A stretch of DNA of 64,000 nt. It comes from Hoeflea_A sp965228785. Lineage in GTDB: Bacteria; Pseudomonadota; Alphaproteobacteria; Rhizobiales; Rhizobiaceae. This document shows positions 42,776-52,492 of this stretch, piece by piece (the stretch's first letter is position 1; the number at the start of each line of letters is the position of its first letter). The notes beneath the pieces are model-generated. The model made no database searches. It was not told the DNA's origin and saw only the letters and a program-made list of their open reading frames with translations. The position numbers and the translations under genes are program-made. The DNA is taken from positions 3,286,001-3,350,000 of the forward strand of contig CBDDIF010000001.1 of NCBI GenBank assembly GCA_965228785.1, in the 5' to 3' direction.

Positions 42776-43461
42776 TGACCACTCCATTCTTCGGGATTGA
42801 CATAGAGCCCGAACCAGATCGACCACAGTCCCAGAAGAACGAAAACCGCACCGAGAACCCAGCGCCGTTGTCGCAGCCAACCGGACAGGTGCTCGAGATG
42901 CACTGAGAGGCGTGGATATAAGGACAACGGCAAGAGCGGAAGTGACAATCCCAGGGCAAACGTTGCCATGAGGATCGCGCCTGAAGCCGCGGTGCCGGTC
43001 AGTGCAGCGGCCCCTATAAGCGCAAACATTATGGGCGCAGCGCAGGCTGGAATATTGAGGCCAAATACCAGGCCTTGCAAAACTGGCTTCTCGGAAAATT
43101 TCCACCGGTCCGGCCCAATCCCGATATTTTTGCGCAAATACCTGTCAAGCCCGGTCAGCATCGTGATCCCAAGAACAAGATATAGCCCACCGAATATCGC
43201 CCAGAATCCGGTTTGCACCGAAATGAATCCCGAACCAACAAAGACGATTCCGACACCGATTCCGCCCATAATTACAATTCGCCCGACAATGAAGCTTCCC
43301 ACTGATACCAGTCTTTTGTTTGGAGAGCGTGCAAGTTGTCCGTCAAGGAAGAGGATGTGCGCGCCGATGGTGCAGGGCTCAATGAAACCCAAAAGCCCCA
43401 GGCCGAAAGCAAGCAGGAAGGTCTGGTAGGTCAGTTCCAAGAATTCGGATCCCTCTGGCAA
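42772..43461 (-). CDS. ccdA: CcdA-type cytochrome c biogenesis / thiol-transfer membrane protein
   Basis: Six-helix membrane protein of 229 residues. The two redox cysteines are in GLLGFIEPCTIGAHILF and GLNIPACAAPIMFALIG, matching CcdA/DsbD-beta proteins, which carry reducing power from cytoplasmic thioredoxin to the periplasm. Start is a TTG at 43461 with GGAGGGG six bases away; no better in-frame ATG exists upstream. It thus pairs, functionally, with the oxidising DsbA-like/DsbB couple encoded elsewhere in the island. No periplasmic thioredoxin partner is adjacent. Confidence 0.87.
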   Translation of the reverse strand: MPEGSEFLELTYQTFLLAFGLGLLGFIEPCTIGAHILFLDGQLARSPNKRLVSVGSFIVGRIVIMGGIGVGIVFVGSGFISVQTGFWAIFGGLYLVLGITMLTGLDRYLRKNIGIGPDRWKFSEKPVLQGLVFGLNIPACAAPIMFALIGAAALTGTAASGAILMATFALGLSLPLLPLSLYPRLSVHLEHLSGWLRQRRWVLGAVFVLLGLWSIWFGLYVNPEEWSGQ

Positions 43462-43776
43462 AAAGCCCCTCCGGTATATACTCGACCGGAGTGTTTAAAA
43501 CCACGCGCAGGATTTGGTAACGGCCTGGCTTCAACGCGAGCGTTGCGCGACTGCACGAAGTGCGGATTACTCATGAACCAACAAAACGCCTCGATCGTTG
43601 GTAAAAACGGTGGGTCGGTATTCATTTTGGTCCGGGTTGGCACGAAATCCAGCGCGAGGTTGCGGCCCAAGAAGGCTGTCAGGTAAACTGCCTCTCGGCG
43701 GACAAATTCGCATATAAAAATTTTGCGCAGCCCAAGTCAGCGAAGTGCGAGTCTGCCCAGAATTTGGTATGTGTCG
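43462..43776. other. Intergenic stretch upstream of ccdA
   Basis: About 315 bases. It should contain the ccdA promoter; a TATATA at about 43475 read on the minus strand is a possible -10. No gene or MerR-type dyad seen. Confidence 0.35.
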
Positions 43777-44076
43777 CTAAGCGCCTTTGCGCATTGATGC
43801 CGGGTCCTGATTGGACAAAACGACCCGTACGATCAGGACGTCCTTTTCCCTCAACTGATAGTAAATTGAGTGCGACATGTATTCAAATCGCAGGAGGCCC
43901 GGCAAGATGAAACTGAAGTCTTCGCCGCTTATTTTGCCGTTGTGCAGCGCTTCGATCCGTTCCTGCAAACCGAGAACGTACTGCTGAGCGATTTGCAGTC
44001 CAAAATTCGTAAGTGTGTATTCGTAAATTTCATCGATTTCGGTTTCGGCTGTATTTGTGAGCTTATAGTTTTTCAT
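43777..44076 (-). CDS. ParE/RelE-family toxin
   Basis: A 99-residue toxin of the RelE/ParE superfamily: KNYKLTNTAETEIDEIYEYTLTNFGLQIAQQYVLGLQERIEAL, then a core strand FEYMSHSIYYQLREKDVLIVRVVLSNQDPASM. The combination resembles ParE, which poisons gyrase, more than RelE. It overlaps the antitoxin gene by four bases (ATGA) downstream of it, the standard type II order. Such modules stabilise mobile DNA. Confidence 0.88.
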   Translation of the reverse strand: MKNYKLTNTAETEIDEIYEYTLTNFGLQIAQQYVLGLQERIEALHNGKISGEDFSFILPGLLRFEYMSHSIYYQLREKDVLIVRVVLSNQDPASMRKGA

Positions 44077-44324
44077 TCTGCTGACCGAGCCTTCTTGTCA
44101 ATTCGCGCCATAATTTCAGAAATTGAAAGGGAACTTGTCCCACTCTTGATGCCCTCATCAACGAAGGATCTGAGTTGCTCCTCAACCTGCCTCCTGCTCA
44201 TATCAAGCGCGATCAGCTTGCAGAAATAATCGCTGACATCAACAAAGCGGCCACCTTGAACTTGCTGTTGGACCCAATCGTCCATTTGTCGAGGAATACT
44301 AATTGTCTTTTGCATCATAGTCAT
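44073..44324 (-). CDS. ParD-like antitoxin
   Basis: An 83-residue antitoxin. The N-terminal ribbon-helix-helix is seen in MQKTISIPRQMDDWVQQQVQGGRFVDVSDYFCKLIA, followed by an acidic helical toxin-binding tail (EEQLRSFVDEGIKSGTSSLSISEIMARID). GGAAGG lies just upstream of ATG 44324, so I prefer that to the ATG at 44339. First gene of the toxin-antitoxin pair; the RHH domain should repress the pair. Confidence 0.85.
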   Translation of the reverse strand: MTMMQKTISIPRQMDDWVQQQVQGGRFVDVSDYFCKLIALDMSRRQVEEQLRSFVDEGIKSGTSSLSISEIMARIDKKARSAE

Positions 44325-44475
44325 TTTGCGACCTTCCATAGGAAGTGTTTGTATTGATTGTTCCCATGCCTGAACAAACGCGTTGTCTCAGGCATGCTGA
44401 TCTGCAGATCAGATGAATTGGCGTAATTGAGCTGGATCATACGGGTGAAGATCCCGCAATCGGCCCTCGAACAGT

Positions 44476-44853
44476 TCAGCTTTGCGGCGGGCGTTCCAGT
44501 CTGGAGCTGAAATGCATAGAGCATTCGTTGGCAGGAACTACGGAAAATGACTGTTTGGGATTGGGGCCAAACGCACTTGAAAATAGGATGTACTTATGTG
44601 TGTCATGGCAATGATCGGCGACGTCGTGATCTTGAATGTAACCGGCCGCCGGCCTTTTGTGATGGCCGTATTTGTGCGCACATGTCGCGTGCCGATGCCG
44701 AATGTTCAGCGCAGTTTGACGATCGTTATCAATCATCGAAAGCTCAGTGCTTTCAGATAGCGCAGACTTTGCGGATGGCGCAGATGTAATGGAGAGTGCG
44801 ATCATAAACGCCACAACAACACTTAAAAAGTTGGTCAGAATTCGAATCCGCAT
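44476..44853 (-). CDS. Small secreted His/Cys-rich protein with RPP C-terminus
   Basis: A 125-residue exported protein: signal peptide (MRIRILTNFLSVVVAFMIALSITSAPSA), then a His/Cys-rich mature part (IRHRHATCAHKYGHHKRP, HDVADHCHDTHKY, NECSMHF) and a C-terminus SRLERPPQS. The high histidine and cysteine content points to metal binding outside the cytoplasm. The overall plan and RPP ending recall the proteins at 28734 and 54451. Ribosome site is moderate (GAAGG about 12 bases upstream). Unknown function. Confidence 0.55.
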   Translation of the reverse strand: MRIRILTNFLSVVVAFMIALSITSAPSAKSALSESTELSMIDNDRQTALNIRHRHATCAHKYGHHKRPAAGYIQDHDVADHCHDTHKYILFSSAFGPNPKQSFSVVPANECSMHFSSRLERPPQS

Positions 44854-45435
44854 AAAAAGTGACCGCCTTCGGTGACCGTAGCAACGGGTATGCAGAAGTC
44901 TTGCACAAGTTGAGCCACTGTTCCACCAACACAGGAACGTGGATTCGATTCGCTGATGGATATCCACATTTCACATAGAAGTTGAGCAGCGAATAGTGCG
45001 GCTTCATCAACAATGCAGGGGTTGGTGTTGGGAGTTGGCTGGTTTGTGCCGTCTCGATCGAATGGTGCGAACAAAGCACCCATCCAATCCGCCGTATCAG
45101 TGCCCGCTTACCGCAAATTGGGGAATTGGAGCGCACTGTTAACCTTGTCCACCGTCGACAACGCACAAAACTTGGTAGCCGGAGCAAACGAAGAATCTCG
45201 CATGACGATCTGGTAGAAGTGTTTAGGAAAACCGACGCACGGGTGCCAATCAGAATACACTGCGCATGACGGCAAGGATTTCCGTTGTGGGGTTGAAGTG
45301 TCTATCGGTAGATCAATCGAAATCGAGTGGCTTCGGATAATTCGCGATTTGTGGAACAAGGCACCTGGCGGCAATCACCAAAAGGACCATTTCGAAAATT
45401 AGTGTTTCTCATGAAATAGGGAGCAAACAACACCG
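44854..45435. other. Gene-poor stretch
   Basis: About 580 bases. A minus-strand frame (44835-45083) reads ALFAAQLLCEMWISISESNPRSCVGG and ends by overlapping the secreted protein start; it might be the remains of a gene, but there is no start site or recognisable family. Confidence 0.3.
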
Positions 45436-46089
45436 TCAACTAGCAAGTGACTGGCAATGCGCTTTTCGTGAATTCTTGCCATCTGATTTATTGCAAGTGC
45501 AATCGCGATAGTCATTTTCACAGCAGCTTCCGCAACATTCTCCTAGAGCCTTGCGCAATGCGCTACGCGCGCGATGCAAGCGGACCCTTACATTGGCTGA
45601 TGTGGTACGCAGGTCTGCCGCCACTTTCTCGCGAGGTTCGCCCGCAAGATCCACACGCCACAATACGTCCGCATATTCGGGTCGCAATTTTGGCAAGAGA
45701 TCAAGAAAGCACATACAAAGAGCTCCTTCGGGCTCAATATCAACGTGATTGGTACCAAGCACAATTTGTTCTTGGGCGTAATGATCATCTCGTCTTTGTC
45801 GGGCCGCCTCGCTGCGGTAGTGGTCTGTCAGAACCGATCGCAATATCCTGAAGAGCCACGCCATGACGCTGCTGTTGTCGTTAAGATTTGAGCTCTTGGT
45901 GATGGCCCGAAGGCAGAAGGTTTGAAATATGTCCTCGGCTGTAGACCTGTTTGCAACACGCCGGTTGAGAAAATTCACAAAAGCATTTTGGTTTGCAATC
46001 AATGCCATCCTCACAACGCCATCGGAGGTCGCAGACGGTGGTACGTTTGATTGGTCGCTTCCTATTTCGTCAAAAGAACTAATGGTCAT
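45436..46089 (-). CDS. ECF sigma factor with cysteine-rich C-terminal tail
   Basis: A 217-residue extracytoplasmic-function sigma factor. Region 2 is seen in LIANQNAFVNFLNRRVANRSTAEDIFQTFCLRAI and SVMAWLFRILRSVLTDHYRSEAARQRR; region 4 in LLPKLRPEYADVLWRVDLAGEPREKVAADLRTTSANVRVRLHRARSALRKAL. It ends in a cysteine cluster, GECCGSCCENDYRDCTCNK, comparable in idea to the metal-sensing cysteine domain of CorE-type sigma factors. No anti-sigma gene adjoins it, consistent with direct metal sensing. ATG 46089 is preferred over GTG 46095. Confidence 0.88.
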   Translation of the reverse strand: MTISSFDEIGSDQSNVPPSATSDGVVRMALIANQNAFVNFLNRRVANRSTAEDIFQTFCLRAITKSSNLNDNSSVMAWLFRILRSVLTDHYRSEAARQRRDDHYAQEQIVLGTNHVDIEPEGALCMCFLDLLPKLRPEYADVLWRVDLAGEPREKVAADLRTTSANVRVRLHRARSALRKALGECCGSCCENDYRDCTCNKSDGKNSRKAHCQSLAS

Positions 46090-46301
46090 GACCACGAAAC
46101 CTTTGTTTGTGAGGATCTAATTAGGAGGCCGGCAAATCCCACATTTGACGACCATCCACCAGTCCAGATTCCAATTGACATCGCCATTGCGGTCAAATGC
46201 AGCGCAGGAAACCAACAACTTCTGCACAGTATATTGCGGATTTTAGCGCGAAAATCGTTGATTTGAATCAACATCAGTTTGGCAGCTTGTTCAAGAAAAC
46301 G

Positions 46302-47264
46302 TTATTTGTGCCCTTTATCGGCGCGTGGAACCACTCTTTTTGCGGGGTCTTCCGGTTGGCTACCAGCGGAGGAACTGGCGCTTAACTCGACTTGCTGTCG
46401 TCCTCGCGTCACCATCGCAACTCCCAATATTGCAAGTGCTATGCCGACCAATTGGGTCCATTTCAGGACCTCCCCATAAAACATTGTGCCAATGGTCAAT
46501 CCAAATATCGGGATCAGGAAACTGAACGCGTTTGCCTGGTTGAGAGGTGCCTTCTCGAGCACCAAAAACCACAGCCAATACACCAGTGCCGATCCGAAAA
46601 GGCTGAGTCCGAGAAGCGATGCAACAAAAGTCGGCGACCAGCGGATCGAGCCCGGATCTTCGACGATCCAGGCCGCAATCGCCAATGGTACGCTTCCGAT
46701 AAGTAGTTGTATGCCCATTGCCATCATCGCATCAATGTTCCCGGCAACTCGCTTTATAACGACATTGCTTACCGTAACACCAAGCGCAGCCAATATGATG
46801 TAAGCCACTCCTAGAACGTAGTTGGCTTGTGCATTTGTCAGTAACTGGGGCGCTGTAATGACCAGGATACCAACAAATCCCAGTGATAGCCCCAATTTTC
46901 CCTGCCTCGAGATCCGCTCGTTAAGAACGATGACCGCCAAACCGGCAGCCAATAACGGTTGAGTGTTCGCGACGACTGTCGCTATCCCTGGCGAGACAAA
47001 CTCTGCGGCATGAAACATACCCAAAAATCCAAGGCTCGTTGCTCCAACACCCACGATGGATAACAACATCCACAATCTCGGGTTCTTAGGTAGCGGCCTG
47101 CGCAGAGCAACTGCAATCGACGTCAAAACAACGCCGGCCAAAACAGCACGCATCGCAGCAAATGTAAGGTGCGGTGCGTATTCAATTCCTAGTGTTATTA
47201 ACGGAAAACACGCTGCCCAAAGTAACATGGCCAATACGATTTGCAGGATGGTTCCAATATTCAA
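46302..47264 (-). CDS. EamA/DMT-family transporter
   Basis: A 320-residue membrane protein with ten helices formed by two EamA repeats (ILQIVLAMLLWAACFPLITLGI and YVLGVAYIILAALGVTVSNVVIKR). The second repeat ends with PIFGLTIGTMFYGEVLKWTQLVGIALAILGVAMV. Members export amino acids, metabolites or drugs; no specific substrate can be read. AAGGAG lies 12 bases before ATG 47264. It is a single gene. Confidence 0.87.
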   Translation of the reverse strand: MNIGTILQIVLAMLLWAACFPLITLGIEYAPHLTFAAMRAVLAGVVLTSIAVALRRPLPKNPRLWMLLSIVGVGATSLGFLGMFHAAEFVSPGIATVVANTQPLLAAGLAVIVLNERISRQGKLGLSLGFVGILVITAPQLLTNAQANYVLGVAYIILAALGVTVSNVVIKRVAGNIDAMMAMGIQLLIGSVPLAIAAWIVEDPGSIRWSPTFVASLLGLSLFGSALVYWLWFLVLEKAPLNQANAFSFLIPIFGLTIGTMFYGEVLKWTQLVGIALAILGVAMVTRGRQQVELSASSSAGSQPEDPAKRVVPRADKGHK

Positions 47265-47577
47265 CGGATGAACTCCTTTCGAAGTGTCTACGCAGTTATC
47301 CGGAATGTTTTGCGAGACGCAGTGGGTCTGTGTGACATCCCCTCTTAATGACTACAACAACCTCCTCGGGGGGAAGGGAGGCTGGTCGGATTTTTCCGGC
47401 TATCACGCACAATCCACAAACCAGCCCCGTGTAACGAAATAAGTTGGTGCCCGTCCATTCGCTATGGGACTGCCGCTGTTTTGGCCCAGATGGTGCGGGC
47501 AATGCCTGGAGAAAGGCACTGTTGTCCGTTTGAACTATGCAGATCCAAGTCATTGCTCATCAATCCAGGAGGAACGG

Positions 47578-48024
47578 ATGTTTACCGCAGCCTTGATGGC
47601 AATATTATTGGTCGGCGTTACGTTCATGCTGCACTACACGGTTTTGCATTGGCTCTCGGATGGAATGGCACGATTTCCAATGCCCGCCAAAGTGCGAGTT
47701 TTGGTGATCGTTCTTGTCGCGCTGACCGCTCATGTCGCCGAGGTGGTGCTTTATGCTGCGGCATTTGCGTACGGGGACCGCGTGGCTGCTATCGGAAGCT
47801 TTGGAGGAATAGAGGTTTCGGAACCTCTGGACTATTTCTACTTTTCGATTGTCAGCTACACCTCACTTGGGATTGGCGATGTTTTTCCAAGAGAACACCT
47901 AAGATTGTTGACCGGCATAGAGGCATTGAATGGGCTTTTGTTGATTGCTTGGTCAGGGTCATTTGTTTACATCGCGATGGCCCGTCTATGGCCATGGCGT
48001 TCGTGCGCGAGCCCAGAAAAGTAG
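47578..48024 (+). CDS. Two-helix ion channel domain protein
   Basis: A 148-residue membrane protein with an Ion_trans_2-like pore: N-terminal helices (FTAALMAILLVGVTFMLHYTVLHWL and VLVIVLVALTAHVAEVVLYAAAFAYG), pore loop DYFYFSIVSYTSLGIGDVFP, and a last helix ALNGLLLIAWSGSFVYIAMA. The filter TSLGIGD resembles the TVGYGD of K+ channels with Tyr replaced by Ile. AGGAGGAACGG gives a strong ribosome site. It may act as a small K+ or nonselective channel. Confidence 0.82.
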   Translation: MFTAALMAILLVGVTFMLHYTVLHWLSDGMARFPMPAKVRVLVIVLVALTAHVAEVVLYAAAFAYGDRVAAIGSFGGIEVSEPLDYFYFSIVSYTSLGIGDVFPREHLRLLTGIEALNGLLLIAWSGSFVYIAMARLWPWRSCASPEK

Positions 48025-48114
48025 CCATCCGCAAGCGACCGGCTTTGGTCAACTATTAGTGATGTGCAAAGTTCCACTGGGTTTAAATTTGGATAAGGCG
48101 CCAGCGACATGGCA

Positions 48115-48900
48115 CTAAGGAGCTATTGCACCGCTTTTCAGATGTTTTTCATCATAGGCAAATATAAGTTGCGGATCAGCGGCTGGCATATGCTGGTCCT
48201 TGTCAGGACAATCGACACTGGAGAGTATGTGGCGGATTACATTGAGCCGGGCTTTTTTCTTGTTGTCAGATTGGACGACATACCACGGTGCGTTCAAAGT
48301 GTGAGTGCGAGCAAACATTTTGTTACGTGCGAGGCTATAGTCGTTCCAGTGTTCGACAGCAACTTGGTCGACGTCGCTTACTTTCCATTGCTTGAGCGGA
48401 TTAACGCGACGATCCGTGAGACGCTGCTCCTGTTCCGCTTTTGTAATATCCAGATAATATTTGAACAGTTGAGTGCCCGATTGAATAAGCATGTCCTCGA
48501 AGAGTGGAACTGACGACATAAAAGACTCATATTCGGTGTCGTTGCAGTAGTTCATGACCTGCTCGACACCTGCTCGATTATACCAACTCCGATTCATCAA
48601 CACCATTTCCTGTGAAGAAGGAAGGTGTTGGACATAGCGTTGGAAATACCAAGAGTTGCGGTCGCGACTGGATGGTTTGCCCAAAGCGACAATCCTGACG
48701 TCACGTGGACTTAGATGTTGGGTGATCCGTTTTATTACGCCATCTTTGCCTGCCGCATCACGTCCTTCGAATACGATAAGAATTCTGAGATTATTCCTGA
48801 TCAGGTGCCTCTGTAACTTAACAAGCTCGATTTGAAGGTGACGCAGGGTCTCTTTGTATCCGCGTTTTTTGTGCCGCTGGCCTATTTTGCTCTTGCTCAT
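48115..48900 (-). CDS. ppk2: Polyphosphate kinase 2
   Basis: A 261-residue PPK2-type enzyme that phosphorylates nucleotides with polyphosphate. Walker A is FEGRDAAGKDGVIKRI; Walker B and lid regions are in MVLMNRSWYNRAGVEQVMNY and ITKAEQEQRLTDRRVNPLKQWKVSDVD. Length and motifs fit the single-domain class. Polyphosphate also chelates metals, so the gene may matter for metal stress. Start ATG 48900 (GGGGC upstream) overlaps the end of a short frame (48897-49178). Confidence 0.9.
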   Translation of the reverse strand: MSKSKIGQRHKKRGYKETLRHLQIELVKLQRHLIRNNLRILIVFEGRDAAGKDGVIKRITQHLSPRDVRIVALGKPSSRDRNSWYFQRYVQHLPSSQEMVLMNRSWYNRAGVEQVMNYCNDTEYESFMSSVPLFEDMLIQSGTQLFKYYLDITKAEQEQRLTDRRVNPLKQWKVSDVDQVAVEHWNDYSLARNKMFARTHTLNAPWYVVQSDNKKKARLNVIRHILSSVDCPDKDQHMPAADPQLIFAYDEKHLKSGAIAP

Positions 48901-49178
48901 CTGGAAGCCCCATTGCAACCACCACCAGCAATTTTCTTCTGATTGCCTTCATAGTGAATCAGCGCACATATTTTCGGTCGATTTGGCGGATTTGCGGACG
49001 CGGATTTCAAGGGTACGGTCTGTGGTCCGTGGGTATCACGAATAAAGGCAAGCGATGCCATGGATCGTGATAGTTCAATTTCGCGATTAACGGACGCTTT
49101 CTGATTTGCCCTTATGTTGTATTGAAGCGCACGCAATGGCTTATTCTTCTTCGGTTTTGAGCAGGGATGCATCGCCAT
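48897..49178 (-). CDS. Hypothetical small basic protein upstream of ppk2
   Basis: A 93-residue basic frame ending in an ATGA overlap with ppk2. It contains no recognised domain; the C-terminus has CALIHYEG and GGGCNGASR. Another basic frame (49141-49431, starting MHNKRDSRSDGQL if begun internally) overlaps its start. The overlap with ppk2 is the main argument for reality; it could be chance. Confidence 0.25.
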   Translation of the reverse strand: MAMHPCSKPKKNKPLRALQYNIRANQKASVNREIELSRSMASLAFIRDTHGPQTVPLKSASANPPNRPKICALIHYEGNQKKIAGGGCNGASR

Positions 49179-49988
49179 TTTCTTTGGATCCGATCAAACA
49201 ACGATCAGCGCGGGCAAGCGTTTTTCGTAGTTTTCGTGCCTCAACACTGCACCCAAGGCCTCGTTGTTCGAGCCTGTGAAGTTTTTCCCGGAATATTGGC
49301 AGGTAGAGTGTTATCAACTGGCCATCAGAGCGACTGTCCCTTTTGTTATGCATTGGATTGCTTTCAAACCTGTTTTTGCGTGCAGACCTGAATCTTTGGT
49401 GCGATCGGGATTGAACATCGTGGTGCTCCAACCGCCGGAAGCACTCCTGTATCCAGACAGACGGGTTTGGTGACGGAGTGTTACAGTGATGTGGCTGCTG
49501 TATTGATCCCGGCGCATCATTTCAGAAGACCGCATGTCGGATACGGCGGCTGCTGCAGCAAGTTAGCGGGTTCCTCGCGTACGCTTCCCAGACTGCCCGA
49601 TCATGACAAGGTTGCCATCACCGAGCCTTTGCACTTTGATTGAAATTTACAACTTGCTTAGAACGTCAGCGTGGAGCCGACGGGAATCCATGGCTACAAG
49701 CAAGTAAATCTAATCCCCGCTGGTCCTGAAATGAAAATGTGACCGGCCCGTCGCGCGCCGCCATGGATTGTTCTCGAATTGGGCCCTGTTTGTCGGAGGG
49801 TTCTCGCTTGGCGAGGGGCCTTCACATTATGCACGGTGTAACGGCTTTTATGTCACACCGTCTTTACCCAAAGCGCTCCGATCGGTCGAAACTTTTGTGC
49901 TTTCTTATGACAGCAGCGATGGCTTCCGATGGTCGTAGTAAAGTCACTTTGCTTGACGTCACTTTTTTGCAGCCACGCGGGATTGAAC
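49179..49988. other. Gene-poor stretch before the copper ATPase gene
   Basis: About 800 bases including the doubtful frame 49141-49431. No MerR-type element with correct spacing was found directly before the ATPase gene, unlike the other two P-type ATPase genes. Confidence 0.35.
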
Positions 49989-52352
49989 ATGAACAAGACT
50001 ATCCGTCATCCTCAGCAAGATCAGCACTCAATGGAAGCTGCTGAAACAGTTGCGCATGAAACAACCAAAGATCCGGTCTGTGGAATGAGTGTGGAACTGG
50101 ACGCCGACAATCCAAGCACCGTCCATAAAGGCGAGATCTACCACTTTTGCAGTCAACACTGCCACGAGAAATTTGTTGCTGATCCATCGTATTTTCTATC
50201 CGATCGCCGAAAAGAAGAGACTCAGCCGGCAGGCACGAAATACACATGCCCAATGCATCCGGAAATAATTCGCGACGAGCCAGGTGACTGCCCGATCTGC
50301 GGGATGGCGCTGGAGCCAATGGGTGTTCCGGCTCCGGATGGTGAACCAAATCCCGAGCTCGTGGATTTCAAGCGTCGTTTTGCAGTGGGAGCCATACTTA
50401 CAATTCCGCTACTGGTTCTAACGATGGGTCCACTTGTCGGTCTCGGTTTCGTCCGAACCATATTCGGGGAAGAGACGACGCTGTGGATTGAACTTGTTTT
50501 GGGCACTCCCGTAATTTTGTGGGCCGGTTGGCCATTTTTTGTGCGTGGCGTGAAATCGGTGGTCAATCGAAACTTGAACATGTTCACCCTGATCGGCATG
50601 GGCGTCGGCGCGGCATACATCTTCAGTGTCGTGGCTGTGCTTATGCCGGAAATCTTTCCGGATGGATTTCGCGACGACGACGGACATGTCGGCGTGTATT
50701 TTGAGGCGGGTGCTGTAATCGTTGTCCTGGTGCTTCTTGGTCAGGTGATGGAGCTGGGTGCTCGTGAGCGAACAGGCTCGGCGATTCGAGCCCTTCTTGA
50801 CCTAGCGCCGAAGACAGCGCGTGTGATCCGATCGGATGGGCAGGAAGCGGAAATCCCGCTTGAAGACGTGAAGGTCGGCGACAGATTGCGCGTGCGTCCG
50901 GGAGACAAAGTTCCGGTGGACGGAAAAGTTCTGGAAGGCCGTTCCTCCATTGATGAATCGATGATATCTGGCGAACCGGTTCCTGTGGAAAAAGTTTCGG
51001 GCGACGACGTAACTGGAGCCACGATTAATGGCACAGGCAGCTTGGTTGTTGTGGCGCAGCGGGTTGGAACAGATACTATGCTGAGCCAGATCGTCGAGAT
51101 GGTCGCGAACGCACAGCGAAGCCGTGCTCCAATTCAAAAACTTGCAGATGCAGTAGCCGGTAATTTCGTCCCGGCCGTCATTCTGATTGCAATCATCTCC
51201 TTTGTTTCATGGGCTGTCTGGGGCCCGGCGCCAGCATTAGCCTACGGACTGGTTTCAGCCGTCGCGGTCTTGATCATCGCTTGTCCATGTGCGTTGGGTT
51301 TGGCGACGCCAATGTCCATTATGACCGCGACCGGCAGGGGTGCCCAGGCTGGAGTGCTGATTAAAAATGCCGAAGCTCTGGAGCGTTTCGCTCAGGTCGA
51401 CACGCTTATTGTCGACAAAACCGGTACCCTTACACTTGGAAAACCAAAGCTTGTGGCAGTCCTACCGGAGGAGGGACACGAAGAATTAGAGGTCCTACGA
51501 TTGGCAGCCAGTCTAGAACGCGGCTCCGAGCATCCCCTTGCCGAAGCCATTGTCTCTGGAGCCCAAGACCGCGGTGTGAAGCTTGTCGGTGCCGACGAGT
51601 TCGAAGCTCTCACGGGAAAAGGTGTGACTGGTCGGGTGGAAGGTAAGGAGGTTGCACTTGGCAATGCAAGGCTGGTCGCTGATTTGGGTATCGACGGCGG
51701 GCACTTGGCGGAGGCAGGCAATGCCCGTCGGGATGAGGGCGAAACAGTGATGTTTGTGATCGTTGATAAATGTTTGGCCGGACTCGTCTCAGTTGCAGAC
51801 CCGGTCAAGGAAACTACGCCTGATGCAGTGAAAGCACTGCATCAGCAAGGTTTCCACATTGTCATGGCGACTGGTGACAATGAACGCACAGCAAAGGCAG
51901 TGGCAGGCAAACTCGGTATCGACGAGATACGTGCGGACGTTCTGCCCGAAGATAAGGCTGCGCTCATTAAGCAAATGCAGGATCAGGGTCGAAAGGTTGC
52001 CATGGCGGGCGACGGTGTCAATGATGCGCCTGCGCTGGCGCAGGCGGATGTCGGTGTGGCCATGGGAACGGGCGCCGATGTCGCGATCGAAAGCGCTGGT
52101 TTTACCTTAGTCAAGGGTGATCTCAACGGTATAGTTCGGGCGCGGCGGCTTTCACGCGCGACGATGCGCAACATCAAGCAAAATCTCTTTTTTGCGTTGG
52201 TTTACAACGCTGCGGGGGTGCCGGTGGCCGCCGGGGTGCTGTACCCATTTCTTGGCATCCTGATTTCACCAATTTTTGCCGCCGCAGCTATGAGTCTTTC
52301 ATCGGTTTCCGTCATTGGCAACGCGCTTCGATTGCGCTCGGTGAAGATTTGA
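49989..52352 (+). CDS. Copper-translocating P-type ATPase with YHS and YHMP-type metal-binding domains (CopF-like)
   Basis: A 787-residue P1B-1 ATPase. In order: a YHS domain (KDPVCGMSVELDADNPS...YHFCSQHCHEKF), a Cys/His module YTCPMHPEIIRDEPGDCPICGM, eight helices, TGES-like SGEPVP, CPC in IIACPCALGLATPMS, DKTGTLTLGKPK, SEHPLAEAI, GDGVNDAPALAQA, and Cu-specific residues YNAAGVPVAAG and MSLSSVSVIGNALRL. No classical HMA domain is present. It exports Cu(I) or Ag(I). ATG 49989 fits the domain boundary; upstream codons to 49929 are optional. It is transcribed alone, followed by a small gene of unknown function. Confidence 0.93.
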   Translation: MNKTIRHPQQDQHSMEAAETVAHETTKDPVCGMSVELDADNPSTVHKGEIYHFCSQHCHEKFVADPSYFLSDRRKEETQPAGTKYTCPMHPEIIRDEPGDCPICGMALEPMGVPAPDGEPNPELVDFKRRFAVGAILTIPLLVLTMGPLVGLGFVRTIFGEETTLWIELVLGTPVILWAGWPFFVRGVKSVVNRNLNMFTLIGMGVGAAYIFSVVAVLMPEIFPDGFRDDDGHVGVYFEAGAVIVVLVLLGQVMELGARERTGSAIRALLDLAPKTARVIRSDGQEAEIPLEDVKVGDRLRVRPGDKVPVDGKVLEGRSSIDESMISGEPVPVEKVSGDDVTGATINGTGSLVVVAQRVGTDTMLSQIVEMVANAQRSRAPIQKLADAVAGNFVPAVILIAIISFVSWAVWGPAPALAYGLVSAVAVLIIACPCALGLATPMSIMTATGRGAQAGVLIKNAEALERFAQVDTLIVDKTGTLTLGKPKLVAVLPEEGHEELEVLRLAASLERGSEHPLAEAIVSGAQDRGVKLVGADEFEALTGKGVTGRVEGKEVALGNARLVADLGIDGGHLAEAGNARRDEGETVMFVIVDKCLAGLVSVADPVKETTPDAVKALHQQGFHIVMATGDNERTAKAVAGKLGIDEIRADVLPEDKAALIKQMQDQGRKVAMAGDGVNDAPALAQADVGVAMGTGADVAIESAGFTLVKGDLNGIVRARRLSRATMRNIKQNLFFALVYNAAGVPVAAGVLYPFLGILISPIFAAAAMSLSSVSVIGNALRLRSVKI

Positions 52353-52492
52353 GATCCACGGTGCAAGTGGCTGCCTGCGACCATCTTCGAACGGCGTACG
52401 ATTGTTGCTGTTAGGTAATCTTCATGTGGCCTTCCATTTGGCGGCAGAGTACAAACAAGGTTCAAATTATTTAGCGAAAACAGGATGATAGA

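Noticed and set aside
44835..45083. 82-codon minus-strand frame with several cysteines
   Set aside because: No start signal, overlaps the start of the His/Cys-rich secreted protein, family unknown; could be a remnant but cannot be supported.
49141..49431. 96-codon basic minus-strand frame upstream of ppk2
   Set aside because: Overlaps another doubtful frame, has no clear ribosome site or domain.
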